Assembly (NCBI GenBank): GCA_029204225.1
Contig: CM055092.1
Span: forward strand, 29,250,359-29,314,358
DNA: 64,000 nt
Direction: 5' to 3'
From: Diphasiastrum complanatum
Lineage: Eukaryota; Streptophyta; Lycopodiopsida; Lycopodiales; Lycopodiaceae
In this document: piece by piece, positions 11,873 to 24,863 of the stretch
How positions within the stretch are numbered: position 1 is the stretch's first letter
Layout of the letters: every line of letters begins with the position of its first letter
Notes under the pieces: model-generated
The model's database searches: none
What the model was told of the DNA's origin: nothing
Seen by the model: the letters and a program-made list of their open reading frames with translations, nothing else
Made by a program: the position numbers and the translations under genes

Positions 11873-13308
11873 GTCAAATTGGACTATAACTAAGCTACCA
11901 AAGGATCAAAATCTGATTCTATGCAAGTGGTTATGCAAAGTGAAGTATGAGGTTGAAGGTGAAATAAATCATTATGAGGCCAAATTGGTAGCCAAAGGCT
12001 TCTCCCAGATTCTAGATATGGATTATTCCAAAACCTTCAGCCCTATAGTAAAGCATGCTTCAATTCGTTTACTTCTTTCCTATGCAACTGCAACCAACCT
12101 TGAAGTTCATCAAATGGATGTCCAAACTGCCTTTCTGAATGGCACCATTGAAGACGAAATCTACATGTCCCAGCTAGAAGGATAAGAGCTAAAGAGAAAG
12201 GAACACCTAGTGCACAAAATTCATAAAGCTCTATATGGTTTGAAACAGTCTCCAAGAGCCTGGTTTCAGAAAATTAATTTCTTAATCGAGAATGGTTTCA
12301 TTCCAAACTCGACAGACTCAAATGTTTATTTTAAGTCTGTATTGGATTCCTTCATAATCATCACTCTTTATATTGATGACACGTTATTGTTTAGTAACAG
12401 TTTAAATTTGTTGAAGGATACCAAATGCTTGTTAGCACAGGAGTACAGGATGACCGATATGGGTCCAGCACACTACTGTCCCAGAATCCGTATTTTTTGT
12501 ATTCGACCTAACAGACATATTTTCATCAGTTAGTAGAGATACCACACCAATGTGCTGAAAAAATATGGAATGGTCGAGTGCACACCGAGCCACTTCCCAC
12601 TCGACCTTGGTTTGAAGTTATGAAAGGAGAAATGTCCAAAATTCGAGTCAGAGAAGGAGGAAATGAAGCAGTATCCATTTCACTCCATAATCGGATCATT
12701 GATGTATGTTATGCTCTGCACTCGACTCGACCTTGCTTATCTAATCAGCTCTCTCAACCAATTTCTTTCAAATCTAGGTCCAGTCAATCAAAAGGCTCTC
12801 ATGAAGGTCATGAAGTATGTCCAAACTACAAAACACCTTAGCATTTGCTATGGAGGTAGCCAATTTGCCAATATTCTAGAGAGCTACACATATGCATATT
12901 GGGCAGGAGATGTCGATACAAGAAAATCAACCTCTGGATTTGTGTTCTTGTTCAACAAATAACACATAGCTGTCACGAATGCTACCAAGGAAGCAATTTG
13001 ACTGAGGAACCTGCTTGCAGATATCGAAATTATCCAGTCACACCCAACGACCCTCTATTGTAACAATCAAAGTGTCATTGCACTATCTTTGAATCCAAGA
13101 TTCCACTCTCGAAGTAAGCATATCAAAATCAAGTATCATTACCTTATGGAGAAAGTGCAAAGCAAGGAAATTTCTCTAGTTTATTGTAGGACAGAGTTAC
13201 AGGCAACAACTTACTTCACCAAGGCTCTATCAAAGGAGCATCATCTCAAATTTAACAACATGCTAAATCTGAAGATCAAAATTTTTCAGGATTCACATGA
13301 AGGGGGAG
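11873..13308 (+). pseudogene. copia-D: RT and RNase H 3' half
   Basis: Frames 11940-12185, 12210-12533, 12663-12962 and 13089-13334 give CKWLCKVKYEVEGEINHYEAKLVAKGF, QMDVQTAFLNG, ALYGLKQSPRAWF and LYIDDTLL (RT active-site variant), then GSLMY, YWAGDVDTRKSTSGFVF (RNase H) and the C-terminal SKHIKIKYHYLMEKV block. A purine tract GAAGGGGGAG (13299-13308) directly precedes an LTR. At least three frame breaks or stops inactivate it, and the 5' half is missing. Confidence 0.88.
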
Positions 13309-13735
13309 TGCTGGAATTTCATGCTCAAGTCTAATTCCATTAGGTAATGAGCATCCTAAAATCTGTTTATACTTATTCAAAAAAAAAAAAAACTACAACA
13401 ACAAAAAGGGATGCTCAAATTTCCTTACATGGTATAGAAAAATTCAGGATTGTAAAAGTCAAAGTCAAGTTTTCTAAAATGGAACTTGCATTGCATATTG
13501 AGATTTAAAGTGTCTTGTCCCATAAGTAAGTGTAGAAAGGAAACTCCACAAGCTTCTATAAAGAGAAGCTCTCTATATGTGATTTTCATCCTTAATGACA
13601 AAGAGCTAAGTGTTGCTATTTTGGATCCACGTGTGCTAACTTTGCTGTTTGGCTAATATTAGTGTGACTTTGTGTTGAATGCATTTATCTCTAAGTTCTT
13701 GCTATTTTAGCCCCTTTTTAGCCTATGTGCTTAGC
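13309..13735 (+). repeat. copia-D 3' LTR, truncated
   Basis: Starts with TG (TGCTGGAATTTC) immediately after the polypurine tract. 13449-13735 reappears inverted at 36321-36606. The right copy extends further, so this one lost its end at about 13735. It contains an A run at 13380-13392 and the leader-like AGAAGCTCTCTATATG. Confidence 0.75.
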
Positions 13736-13744
13736 CATTTGGCA

Positions 13745-13908
13745 GCCGTATGGACGCGCATGCAAAAAGCACACCACAAAGATTTTGGAAAAAACAGATG
13801 CATAATTTGCATTTTTATCTGTTCAAAAACCAGGCAGAATACTCACAAGCTATCTATTATGTCATCATACATGGACTACACACCTTCATAGTTACTCTTG
13901 ATTTATCC
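13745..13908. repeat. segment inverted relative to 34150-34326
   Basis: It reads as the reverse complement of the region downstream of the oxygenase gene (shared GGCAGCCGTATGGAC, CAAAAACCAGGCAGAATACTC, TATGTCATCATACATGG). This implies that the left arm once extended beyond the oxygenase stump and then lost about 2.6 kb internally. 13909-14011 next to it matches nothing else here. Confidence 0.75.
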
Positions 13909-14011
13909 TTTTCAATTCATTTTTTGTATATTCACTTGAAGTACTAGGATAATGCAATCATCTTGCTGAAACAATGACGACTTTGGCTCAATGACAATAT
14001 AAGAAATTGAA

Positions 14012-14253
14012 GACTGCCTTGAAGATTTGGCAGTTTCCTCTTCCCCGTTCGCTCCATGCATTTTCCCATAATCAATAACGAGAAGCTCCACACTGAAACC
14101 ATCAATGACAGGAAGATCATTGTGCAAAGACTTGTAGCGAACATATTTGGATGGGACCTCTTTCACTCCTTTCTCCACCAACAGTTGAATGATCCACCCG
14201 GGCGCATCATCTGTGTGCTCTAAGATCTGGTCTGTAGCTGCGGCGGGCGCCAT
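14012..14253 (-). pseudogene. 2-oxoglutarate/Fe(II) oxygenase, exon 1 stump
   Basis: ATG at 14253 opens MAPAAATDQILEHTDDAPGW, nearly identical to the start of the intact gene at 31265. It covers about 80 residues, with a small deletion near EEETAK that shifts the frame, and then breaks off before the end of exon 1. All catalytic residues (HxD, distal His, Arg) lie in lost exons. It is the inverted, dead copy. Confidence 0.88.
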
Positions 14254-14267
14254 GGCCAAGAGAGAGC

Positions 14268-14463
<196 letters not shown>

Positions 14464-14587
14464 TAAATCTGATGTTGAAATGGAGAAATTATCTTTATAT
14501 TCATAGACATACGCTTGATAACCAAAAGCATTACGTCCTTCTCGTTTATCTCGTGAACACAGTAATAGCTATTATGGAAGCAGCCTG

Positions 14588-15535
14588 ACAGAGGCCATTC
14601 TGCCCGGTAAGGATTGTTGAATTTCACACGTGTGGACTATCCACAAGATGTACTTGTGATCTCCTAAGGTGTGTAGATGCACCAAGATCAAGACTAGATT
14701 GAGATTCAAGATCTATCTTTGATTCTATGGCAAAAACACACTACTACATGCATTCAATCACTTCCAACTCTCACTCACACATGTGGGAAGCGTTCCAAAA
14801 GTAATCTAAGTAAAAACAAGCTGCTCTCCTTGGGTAGAGAGAGAAAATCATCAATGGCTCTCGGGTAGAGAGAGAAAGCTAGAAATTCAATGACACTCAA
14901 AATTCACTCAATCTCAAAATCAATTAGATCCAAATGAGGAGTACAATGATACTAGTAGATCCATGAGCTACCACTATGCTTAACTATGATTGGACCACAC
15001 TTTGCCACCTCTTAATCCTATTGGACCATTGATCCATGCACCTCTAAATTCTATTGGACCATTTTCAAGCAAACGTCAAATTCTATTCGACCACTCATGG
15101 TTCCTCCTCTAGATCCTATTGGACCTCTTAAACTTCATCAAACAAAAGCTTTACATTTGTCTACACTCTAATTGGCACAAGTTTGGCCTCCTACTCTATT
15201 TTGGCTCAATAGTCGCATTACAAGTGGAAATGGATAATTTGCCATCTATGCCAAATTTGACCCTATCAACATCCTACACCTAAATGCTTGACTATGAAAT
15301 TCTATGAGACCCCTATATCAAACATTTTTATTTACTTTACAATTCTCCACACATGTGAGATTCACTTACAAACTTCTATCATAAAAGAAATACCAAGCTA
15401 GATTTTTGCCAATTTCTCACAAGGATTTCTAGAATTTTTTTAGGCGAGCCTGGAGGGGCCGAGCCTACAAAATTTTGGAAATCCGAACCGGGCAGAATGG
15501 CCTCTGCTCGGCCCCTTCCATTGCGTAATGGATTT
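14588..15535. mobile_element. foldback element FB1, split by a solo LTR
   Basis: AGAGGCCATTCTGCCCGG (from 14590) and CCGGGCAGAATGGCCTCT (about 15494-15511) are inverted ends. Between them, outside the LTR, is CTAGAATTTTTTTAGGCG and a GGCCGAGCC stretch. Related elements are FB2 (30859-31082) and FB3 (34404-34504). No coding capacity. Confidence 0.7.
14615..15421 (+). mobile_element. solo LTR, family S (807 bp)
   Basis: Begins TGTTGAATTTCACACG and ends CAATTTCTCACA, with a perfect 5 bp AGGAT duplication at 14610-14614 and 15422-15426. The right arm keeps the empty site (ATCCT at about 31043). A second member is 24084-24779. There is no internal region, so this is the usual product of recombination between two LTRs. 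Orientation is arbitrary; no primer site is present to fix it. Confidence 0.92.
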
Positions 15536-16525
15536 TTGGACCCTTTTTAAACCAATCCTTAGCTGCCACGTGGCAAGTGCAAGTAGAATCAGCACTAAAA
15601 AAATTTGAGACCAATCCGATGCTGCCACATGGCAGACACAGGCAGAATTTGCACTAGATTTTTTTTAAAAAAAATAGGTCACTATTATGCTTTTTAATCT
15701 GTTCATAAATGGGCAGAATAGTCACCAAAAATCCATTACGTGTTTTGTACCTCCCCATCTCCAAGCTTGGCCACATGAGTTGTTTTGTCACACCCATCCT
15801 AGACCTCATCTGGGATGGATTAAGATGAGCATGAGCAAACTCGTTGTTCCAAGATGAGCGTGGAGGATGAGCTGCAACCTCAAGTCTAGTAACTTACCTT
15901 AGAGCATGGTTCTTAGTTCTCATCCAGGATGAGTTGGAGGAGCTCATCACGAAGCACATGTGAGCAAAAAATGAAAATAGTGCATTTCTGGAGGCTCATC
16001 CCGGATGAGCAGGGATCATGTGGCACTCCTTTTTAACATTATACTTTTTAAGAAAAAAGAAGGGTCTTTTCTCAAACACATTAGGGGAAACCTCAACTCA
16101 AAAAGGGTCCTATAAGAAACTTGAACTTAGTGAGAGAATAATCAGAGAGAGAAAGTAAAAACGACAAGATTTGTTGCCGTTTTTCTAGTTTTCGGTGCTG
16201 CTCGCCATCTAACTGGTGTGGTTAACTCATTACAACTCAAACCAAATAAACATGTTGCCTAAGCAGACAGTCGACTAAGCACACACCGCCTAAGCTATCA
16301 GTAGCGGAAAGAGAAGGAGAGGATAATTTTATTCACGCTCTCAAGAAGATATCAGTAGCGGGAGGAGAAGGAGAGGATAATTTTTTGGTGTTCCCTCCAA
16401 AAATATTTGAAAACATTTGAAAGGTAGATTATATAACATGCATATTTAATGATTTACAAGCTTGTTTTGGTTTCGTGTGAATCGTTTTTCTCTTTACATG
16501 ATTTAGTTTATTTGATTTTGGAATA
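15536..16525. other. promoter-side non-coding DNA of the left protease gene
   Basis: Shared with the right arm (about 30000-30858). It contains two near-identical GCCACGTGGC/GCCACATGGC blocks, several CTCATCC(G/T)GGATGAG-like inverted motifs around 15800-16020, and an AGTAGCGG(A/G)A duplication at 16301-16380 seen only here. No ORF of note. Confidence 0.5.
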
Positions 16526-17045
16526 ATGGAAAAGTTTGATCTTCATATTGTGCTCCCACTCGATTGTGCTCCAATTTATAGGAGAAACACCAAAGCTGGT
16601 CAGATTAATGAGACTTGTAAGAAAGAACTTAGAGAATTAAATTGTAGAAATATTGATTTGTGGACAGTTGGATCAATTTATCCCAAAGATCCAAGTACAT
16701 GATGTGATTTAGACTTTCAAACTATTGGCCAGTTATTGAATTTTGTGTGTAATGGACATAGTGGATTGTTGGGATACTGTCAAAAGTTGAGCCAATACGG
16801 GATGTATGAAGCAATGAAGTGAACACAAGTATTGGAGTATTTGTTGAATCAAACAAACAATGAGAAGGCAATACTTCAAGAAACTTTGCAGAAACAAATA
16901 TACGAGAATACGACATTGAGCTCCAATATATCAGAATTGAAAAGTATTATTATTGAGCTTCAAATATCCAATCAACTTATGTTGAGAGATGTTGAGAATT
17001 TTAAAAGAGAAATCTTGAGTGCTATTGCTGAAGGCGAAGTTCTCA
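16526..17045 (+). pseudogene. left-arm N-terminal region: unknown domain plus coiled coil
   Basis: A single frame starts at ATG 16526 (MEKFDLHIVLPLDCAP) and stays open through 17045 except for two TGA codons (about 16700 and 16820). The second half (from about 16832) is a Leu/Ile/Asn-rich heptad-like stretch (LLNQTNNEKAILQETLQ, ISELKSIIIELQ), typical of a coiled coil. It then runs, after a one-base shift, into the Pro-rich ESPSPPPPPKRR segment ahead of the protease. The right arm keeps only the first 16 residues and has a histone gene instead. No family is recognised for the N-terminal part. Confidence 0.55.
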
Positions 17046-18230
17046 GGAGAATCCCCCTCTCCTCCACCTCCGCCTAAAAGAAGATTAGTACTATCAGATG
17101 AGACCGACCAGATGATAGGCCAGACCCAATTGATTCTTGATACATTGAAAGGTCAAGAGGGTCTTCCTGTCACTCCTGGTTTAAATTTTTTACTAGATTA
17201 CTCTTCTGATAGTGACCAATCTTTGGATGTGTCGAGACGCACCACAGAGGATCTGGATAGATATATAACAAAATCAATTGCTCTTTTTCTTGAAGCCCAT
17301 CTCAGTTAATAGGAACTGTATATAAAAATTTAGCTGTTCAATATCCGGCGATCCCATGTTGACATTTTTTTATTCTGAGCGATATATAATTTTTGACGAG
17401 TACATAGCTAAAAAAATAGATAAATTAGGTGGTCACTTTGTATTCAATATATATTTGGCCTCCTATATGAATTATTTCAATCTTGTTATCTGTAAGGAGT
17501 TATTGAATAAGTCTTCGGACCTCACAAATCCAGTTGTCGAAGCTGGACTCAATTATTGAGTTCAATTGTACAAAAGAGACAGTATTCATGGTGTTTTTGT
17601 GCTTACTCAATTTTTTTGTCACCTGCTTAAGGACGAGCAGTCAGCTGCATCATGTTTACGATATATGACATGCGACTCCGAAAATTTTGTTGTACCATAC
17701 TGTCAAAAGTATGTCTTGTTTAATTTGAGTTGTATGTATTGTTTTCTTATATGCTTTATTTGTATTTCTTTCATTTGCATATCATTGACTATTTGGTTGA
17801 TTGCAATCATCATTGGTTTGTACATATTATATCAATAAGAGTGGATGGAGCCGGTTTGTGTAATCCAAAGGTTCTGAGAATGAACTCTTTGAGATCAACA
17901 CACCTCAATGTCGACATTGAGATGTACAAAAGCATGATCATTTATTTTCCAACGAAGGCCCTGTGTGTAGCAAGGGCACATAGAGATAATAGACGCACAT
18001 GTAACCAATTTTTCAGTTAGTCTTTTCGTGATGCAAATTGCCTTATAAAAAAAATGAAAAACTAACATTCTGTATTTTGATTCTCAGTCCTCTCAGCAAG
18101 TTGACTCATTCAGCTGTGGCAGGTATGCCATTAAAAATATAAAATGCTTTATGGAATGGTTCATCAGCCAAGGTGAAAATGTCGATATACATCAGGAGCA
18201 TCTACCAGTGGATTGCGAGGGTATAAATCA
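17046..18230 (+). pseudogene. ULP1/SENP-like (C48) cysteine protease, left arm
   Basis: Order: Pro-rich SPSPPPPPKRRLVLSDE, an acidic stretch, the FDEYIAKKIDKLGGHF block, an intron from 17709, HHW (from 17807, the catalytic His region), NSLRS where the family usually has Asp, an intron ending TTGATTCTCAG with an ACTAAC branch site, then QQVDSFSCG with the catalytic Cys codon at 18115-18117. C48 proteases release SUMO from proteins in the nucleus. The first intron acceptor has mutated from AG to AA (17805-17806), and stops interrupt the first exon, so this copy is dead. The homologous region ends at 18196. Confidence 0.75.
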
Positions 18231-18739
18231 CCTCTTACCCATAGGTCAATATGTTTTTTGCCTTCTAATCAGCTTTCTAGGGTTACGGTTCCGTAAAACT
18301 TCTAATCACTAATTCGCATTAGGATCTTGCTAATGTCTCTTTCCCCATTGAATTCGGCTTACAATTAGTAAAAATCTTACATGGGCTTGAAACCGATTTA
18401 TTGCCTATGATGTGCTTGTGGGATGCAAGTTATACACACCGATTTGTTTGATAAGCGGTGGTATTTTTGCCGACCGTCGGGTCTAGGTATTTTGTTAGAC
18501 AATATCGATGGCAGATGTGACTAGTGTGACGCTTAACCAAGGCAGTGCATTTCAACGGCGGATGGTGGACGGCCCACTCTGGTGTTTCACAGAGGTCGGG
18601 TTCAGTTGATATGTTTCATAATTGACAAAACCTAAAAAACCGTTTCACAACTTGACGATTCCGCATGGTAGTTTAACTAACAAACCTAACTCAGCAAACC
18701 GTAAAACACATTCTAAATCTGTATGACTCTTGGCTACAA

Positions 18740-19075
18740 TTTTTAACTAGGGAAACAACCTAGAACTAGATTTCCAAGAGGACAAACCAAAATGACAAAG
18801 TCCATTTTGTCACTGATACACAGTGACTTATGTGGTTCTATGAGCATACCTTCATTAGGACAAGCTCTATATTTTATTACATTCATTGATGACTACTCCC
18901 GATTTACCAGAGTTATGTTCATAAAGAACAAGTCAGAAGCATGTAGTTGCTTCAAGGATTTCAAGCAATACGATGAGAATCAGACTAGTCAGAGAATCAA
19001 GGCCCTATGGTCTGATTCATGGAGAGAGTACTTATCAAATGAAATGCATATACACATGTTGAATCAAGACTTCTG
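18740..19075 (+). pseudogene. copia-B integrase remnant, copy 2
   Basis: Frame 18792-19076 carries LIHSDLCGSM and FITFIDDYSRF as in copy 1, but the GAG-pre-integrase part is deleted. It is truncated at the inverted gene-Y scrap. Confidence 0.8.
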
Positions 19076-19311
19076 AAAATGAATTGAACTCCCTTTGAAA
19101 CTTTGAACTCTAAAATTCTTCCTTTCCAAAAGTTTTTGTAATCCATATTTGATTTCTTTCTTTTGCGAAATGCACCTTTTGATGAGGGATGCATCACAAC
19201 CCATTGAACTTTCTGTATGTGCATGGTATCCATAACCCCTTTAGAATCCCTTTCATTACAAATAGTGATCGAATTGATCTCACTACGCGGTCTTCGATTG
19301 CAAGCGGCCAT
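19040..19311 (-). pseudogene. gene-Y first-exon remnant (block A copy 2)
   Basis: Minus-strand ATG at 19311 opens MAACNRRPRSEIN. It keeps HPSSKG and the basic KRKKSN stretch, with a frameshift near KGVMDT relative to copy 1. Same inverted relation to the copia scrap. Confidence 0.6.
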
Positions 19312-19761
19312 TGCATAACAGTGCAAGATACAAAACGATTGATAATGAACATCCAAGATACAAAATGATTGATAACTTCAGTTAGTTGAATCATCTATGC
19401 AAGTTAGTTTAACTTCAGTTAGTTAAACTCGGGCAGTCTTTTCCCGACTGGCAACAATATATTATCCAATCACATATCTAGACTCTGCCCGGCGGGAGTT
19501 TTGAACTCGCTAAAAATATGCCCGGGAAATTGTAAAAAAAATTTGTCCGGCAAACACCGTTACCGTCCTGCACACATGTAAAAATATTATTGGGAAATGT
19601 GGACGTCGAATAGTTGAAAAGTCAAAAAAAGTATCTTTACAAAGGGCCCTTATAGCTCTTGGACCTCCCCTAATGATGGAAAGTCCATGTTAAATTGTTA
19701 CGATTTTTTAACTCGGCTTTCTAACCCTAGACCCAAAACTCTATATCCTAACAACTAAACC

Positions 19762-19771
19762 CTATATATAG
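19762..19771 (+). promoter_or_regulatory. TATA-like box in block A copy 2
   Basis: CTATATATAG, the counterpart of 2436-2445, with the same flanks. No gene is assigned. Confidence 0.3.
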
Positions 19772-21034
19772 TCAATGCACATGTTCAAGAGGGACAAAGC
19801 TTCTCACTTTTGAAAGCATAGCTTGTAGTGAAGACAATCGTGAGGAGTATTGTAAACATCAAAACTAATCTAGCTAACTACTACGAATAGTCAAAACCAT
19901 AATACCATGTCAGTTTTACCAAGTTTCAAGCTTGGTACATTCATGATATGATATGTTCGTAAGTTTTGTTTTTGTCTTGTTCCACTTAAAATTACAATAT
20001 CATGTGTCCATGGCATTTAATTTGCAATGATTTTTCCTTCTATTTTTACATATATACATGGATTCATTCTCCACTCTGACTATGCATATCTTCTTAGGCT
20101 ATCTCAGCCTCTCAGGTATCACATGGGATAGAACCTTGGTAGGCCTGAATCCACAGGTGCCCACAATTTATTTTTTGCGGGCACCAGCACACCAACTTGT
20201 CTTGGCCTCCCAACCACCACGTGTCCAGCGTGCCGGCACCTAGTTTTCCTCAAGCCCAGTAGTTGGCCGTACCTGTTCCGGGCTACCGGGCACCCACATA
20301 TCTCGAGCATCGGGGCCCACCTGTCCCAGAGACTCTCGCCCATCTCTCCCAGACACTCACACATGCAAGCTACAGGGGACATTTCTAGTTATATGGCTCA
20401 CTGGGAAAATCCCCCCTTTGATTATGGGATTTTCCATTGATTGCCACATATGGCGCTCCGAAAATGAGGGGCAGGGAGCAGGAGCCAGGGGCCGGCTCCT
20501 AGAGCATCAGGAAACCGGCTGGGAGGAAGGGGTGTGGATGTACACTTCGTACGTACCCTTGTGCAGGATTTAGCCTAAGGCGAATCATATGTATCCATAA
20601 TCCCAAATAATGATGTTTATTTTATTGCCAACTATAGGTAATTCAACTAGCATCATTATGTACCATATGGACACTTTACATCATGTAGTTTTGCATCAAT
20701 ATGTACAATATGCCCACTTTACATCACGTAGTTAAGGCAATCCAAGATGTTGCCTAGGGCTCTAGACATGTAATCTCCCAAGAGTTGGGATTCAAGTCTT
20801 TGCCCAAATGGACATAGTTCATATTCTCATCCAACTTTACTCATGTTGAGGGCACATATTGATCTTTCATGAAATTCTCCTTTAGCTTTTGCTCCAATCA
20901 AATATGTGCTAATATCAACTTTGACTCTATTATCCTACCATCTTCTCTGTATTTATTTGATGCTTAAGTATTGTTTTGCTCATGGGACAAATTTCATTTT
21001 GCCAAAAGAATTGGAGCACGTTTTGAGCCTCCAA

Positions 21035-21220
21035 ATGGCAAAGCTAAGTGCTATGTTTGCTTTGGAGCCAGTATGTACATTCGTCGTATTCATAACAGAT
21101 ATGGCAAGAGTATGGGAGAGGGTTATGGCTAGTCTTTGCTCTCATCTTTCTAGGTGGCTTATCCTACAAAAGGTATCCTTACATCTTGGTTTTGTTGATG
21201 GTGAAATGATTGAGAGCTAA
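21035..21220 (+). CDS. small hypothetical ORF, block A copy 2
   Basis: Counterpart of 3629-3838. Here the frame is open further upstream, to about 20906. A few substitutions separate the copies. Same caveat: it may be a dead exon. Confidence 0.25.
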   Translation: MAKLSAMFALEPVCTFVVFITDMARVWERVMASLCSHLSRWLILQKVSLHLGFVDGEMIES

Positions 21221-22307
21221 GCTTGATTTTAAGCCTATGTTATTATATTGTCAACATTTGTGTGACTCATAGAAATAGAATACGTGAATATAAGTAAGGT
21301 GAGAAAGTCTTTCCATCATGAGATTCATTGAACAACATGTAAATAATAATGTCATCCAATCCATGCGATATCATTTTTCTAAGTTGTTGTTGAACTTAGT
21401 CTAGCTAAGGTACTAGTTAGTCTCTCTGTTGTATTGGACCCTTGTGCACATGTTAGAAGTCTTTAGATCCACACAACGGTGGATTTGCATAACCTTTTTA
21501 CAATGGATGGTAAACGTCAAGGTCTCAAATCTCATGATTGGCTCAAGATGGTTCAATTTATTTATCCATTTTTTCAATTCGTGGGTGCTAGTCAAACGAT
21601 CAATCAATGTCAGGTATATACATTTACTTGGTGTACATTTCTATTTTATATTAACTGATTGGAAATTTAACTACACGTAAAATGAAGTGAATATATTGCA
21701 AATGGTTGACAATTTGTGAGTTGGATCTTCACAAGAGACATGAGGATATGGTGGAGATTGTGTGCATGTTTGAGAGATATTTTTTGACTTCCATCATGGA
21801 CTTGCAAGTGCATTTACTAGTGTGCATTTCAAGTACTTATTTAAAAAATCGTATCTCATAAATTATGTGGAATCACATCAAATCCTTTCACATATGTATT
21901 CTTCATATATATATTCACTGATTAAAAATTTTAGATTTCATTTTGAGCAACTTATATATAAGATATGATGTGTCAAACATGTGGGAGTACAGATGAGACT
22001 TCAATATTTTCATATATGGGACTACATTATTGTGAATTTTACATTCAAATTTTTTGCGTGTCTGCTCTTAAAAATCCTATGTGATTATAGAAACATGCCT
22101 AAAGACACTGGTAATCTGCTATAATAGTAGAGAGATTGCATCTGAAGCTTCAAGCATCTAAAATAGTTAAAAAAAACTACTTATAGAAAGCCAAAAAAAC
22201 AACAGTTATGGGCTTCCATGTCCACCCCTATTAGTGTTTGACTGTGCTCCCTCCAATCTCAGATCTTTCTGCTTGTGAGAGAAACTGTGCAACTACCTCC
22301 ATGGCCA

Positions 22308-22417
<110 letters not shown>

Positions 22418-23606
22418 AGCAGAAGGGGTTTTCTGCTCGGGCCCCAAGGTTTTTGTTTATGGAGAAAGAGGGGGGGGGCGTAGGTGTAAAGTTTTAGTCA
22501 ACATTGAGTTAAGTTGAGTTATAGGTTTAGATGCCCATGTTAGGTTGGGGGGGGGGGGGGGGGGGGGGGTTTCTTGGGCGGGGTGGGGAATTGGAAGTTT
22601 TATTGACTATAATTTTTTCGTTTTTTTGGAGTTTCCATGGGCATTTTTTAGTAGTTATAGAGTAAATAACATTAAGTGCAGTTAAATTCATTATGGAATC
22701 GTAATGGCCAAAAAAGTCTGTTTGAATTAGATTTCGATGCTTACATTGGTTTTTTTCGCATATTTGTTGCTTAAGCTTCCATTTTGCAAAATCATTGGTA
22801 TAAAGTCTATAAGCACGATGTTGTTCGTTGAAAACTGCATTTTTAATGGACATTGCTCGACTAGAAAGTTATACTCATATTGAATTAACCGAATGTTAAA
22901 ATTTTCAAAAATCTTCGGTTTTTTTATTTGCAAAAAAGATGGAATGAAATTCCAGTTAGGGGTATCAAATGAACATTTGGTCGGCATCACTCAATAGTGA
23001 TAACCCCCCAAAAATATTTAACACATGGTTGAAATTTTTGGACCACGGTGTGTTGGAATTTCATCTTAGCAACAAATAGAAAAAACCGAATGCAAAATCT
23101 ATTCAATAGTTAACCATTATGATTTACAACTTGGGCTAATAACCGAAAATTTTGTGATGATTAAAAGCCTCGAAGTTGTTGATGACTGGATAAACCGTTG
23201 GGCGAGCTTGTTAGCTTACACAACATCCCAGAATAAAATAAGCGAATTTCGTCGGTTTTTTGCTTTGGATAAGCCTCCTTGTGGGGGAGGATGCAACCCA
23301 TAAAACTATGATTGCACTGAATTCCCGGACGAATTCCGTAAAACTTTTTCACAATTGACGAATTATTTCGCTTTAATTAACTACTGTGGGCAACTGAGAA
23401 TAGGAGTTCTTGTATTTTTTGACCAAGGTGTCGGAATCGGACATGGCTAAAAACGGCCCAGAAGCCTAAGTTGGAAAAACTGAAATGGAACACAATAGTG
23501 GTTTCCTTGATGTGCTTGAAGTATGGGCATTCCAACAAAGTATTTTTTAAGAGCAGAAAAAAACCGTGTCATTCTTACCCATTTTATTAATCTGTCACTC
23601 AAGGCA

Positions 23607-23868
23607 AGAAGATCATATCCCATGCAAAGATTTATTGTCAAGCATAGAAATTGTCGAAACAAATTAAAGCTTTGATGAATCAGTAAATCTACAATATTGG
23701 TGAGCTTATCTTTCTTTGTGAAATTTTAGATTGCTAACTTTTGGCTTCTTTTATATTAACCCACATTGTTTAGGTGAACTGCAAATCATCAACAATAGAC
23801 AAGTTAGACGAATACACAAAAGTAAAAAATCATATAAATAGAATCAGTGTACATCCAAACCCAAATTA
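23607..23868. other. right-arm protease intron and flank
   Basis: On the minus strand this begins as an intron after HQ/GTAATTTGG and has no match in the left arm. It joins block A copy 2 at 23606. No ORF of note. Confidence 0.45.
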
Positions 23869-24083
23869 CCTGATGTATATCGACATTTTCACCTTGGCTG
23901 ATGAACCATTCCATAAAGCATTTTACATTTTTAATGGCATACCAACCACAGCTGAATGAGTCAACTTGTTGAGAGGACTGAGAATCAAAATACGGAATGT
24001 TAGTTTGCATCACGAAAAGACTAACTGAAAAATTGGTTACTTGTGCGTCTATTATCTCTATGTGCCTTGCTACACACAGCGCC

Positions 24084-24779
24084 TGTTGATTTCACACGTG
24101 TGGATTGTCCACTACATGTACTTGTTATCTCCTAAGGTGTGTAGATGCACCAAGATCAAGACTAGATTGAGATTCAAGATCAATCTTAGATCCTATGGCA
24201 AAAACACACTACTACATGCATTCAATCGCTTCCAACTCTCACTCACACGTGTGGGAAGTATTCAAAAATTATTCTAAGTAAAAACAAGCTGCTCTCTCTC
24301 GGGTAGAGAGATAAAGCTAGAAATCCAATAACACTCAAAATCCACATAATCATCAAATCAATTAGATCCAAAATGAGGAGTACAATAATACTAGTAGATC
24401 CACGAGCTACCACTATGCTTAACTATGATTGGACCACACTTTGTCACCTCTTAATCCTATTGGACCATTGATCCCTGCACCTCTTAATTCTATTGGACTA
24501 TATTCAAGGACACCTCAAATTCCTGTTGGACCTCACATGGTTCCACGTCTAAATCCTATTGGACCTCTTAGAATTCATCAAACAAAGGCATTACACTTGT
24601 CTACACTCTAATTGGCACGAGTTTAGCCTCTTACTCTATTTTGGCTCAATAGTGGCATTACAAGTGGAAATGCCATCTATGCCAAATTTGTTCCTATCAA
24701 CATCCTACACCTAGATGCTTGATGTAAAAAACATAAGACCCCTATATCTAACATAGATAATCTTTTTCAATTCTTCACA
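24084..24779 (+). mobile_element. solo LTR, family S, second copy (696 bp)
   Basis: Begins TGTTGATTTCACACG and ends CAATTCTTCACA. It inserted in the protease gene. Flanks GCGCC (24079-24083) and AGGCC (24780-24784) each differ by one base from the empty site GGGCC, readable in the left arm at 17957-17961, so they are a decayed 5 bp duplication. It is about 110 bp shorter than the 14615 copy. Confidence 0.85.
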
Positions 24780-24863
24780 AGGCCTTCGTTGGAAAATAAA
24801 TGATCATGCTTTTGTACATCTCAATGTCAACATTGAGGTGTGTTGATCTCAAAGAGTTCATTT

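Noticed and set aside
12578-12841. 87-residue ORF overlapping the copia-D RNase H region
   Set aside because: Shadow frame of the retroelement pol.
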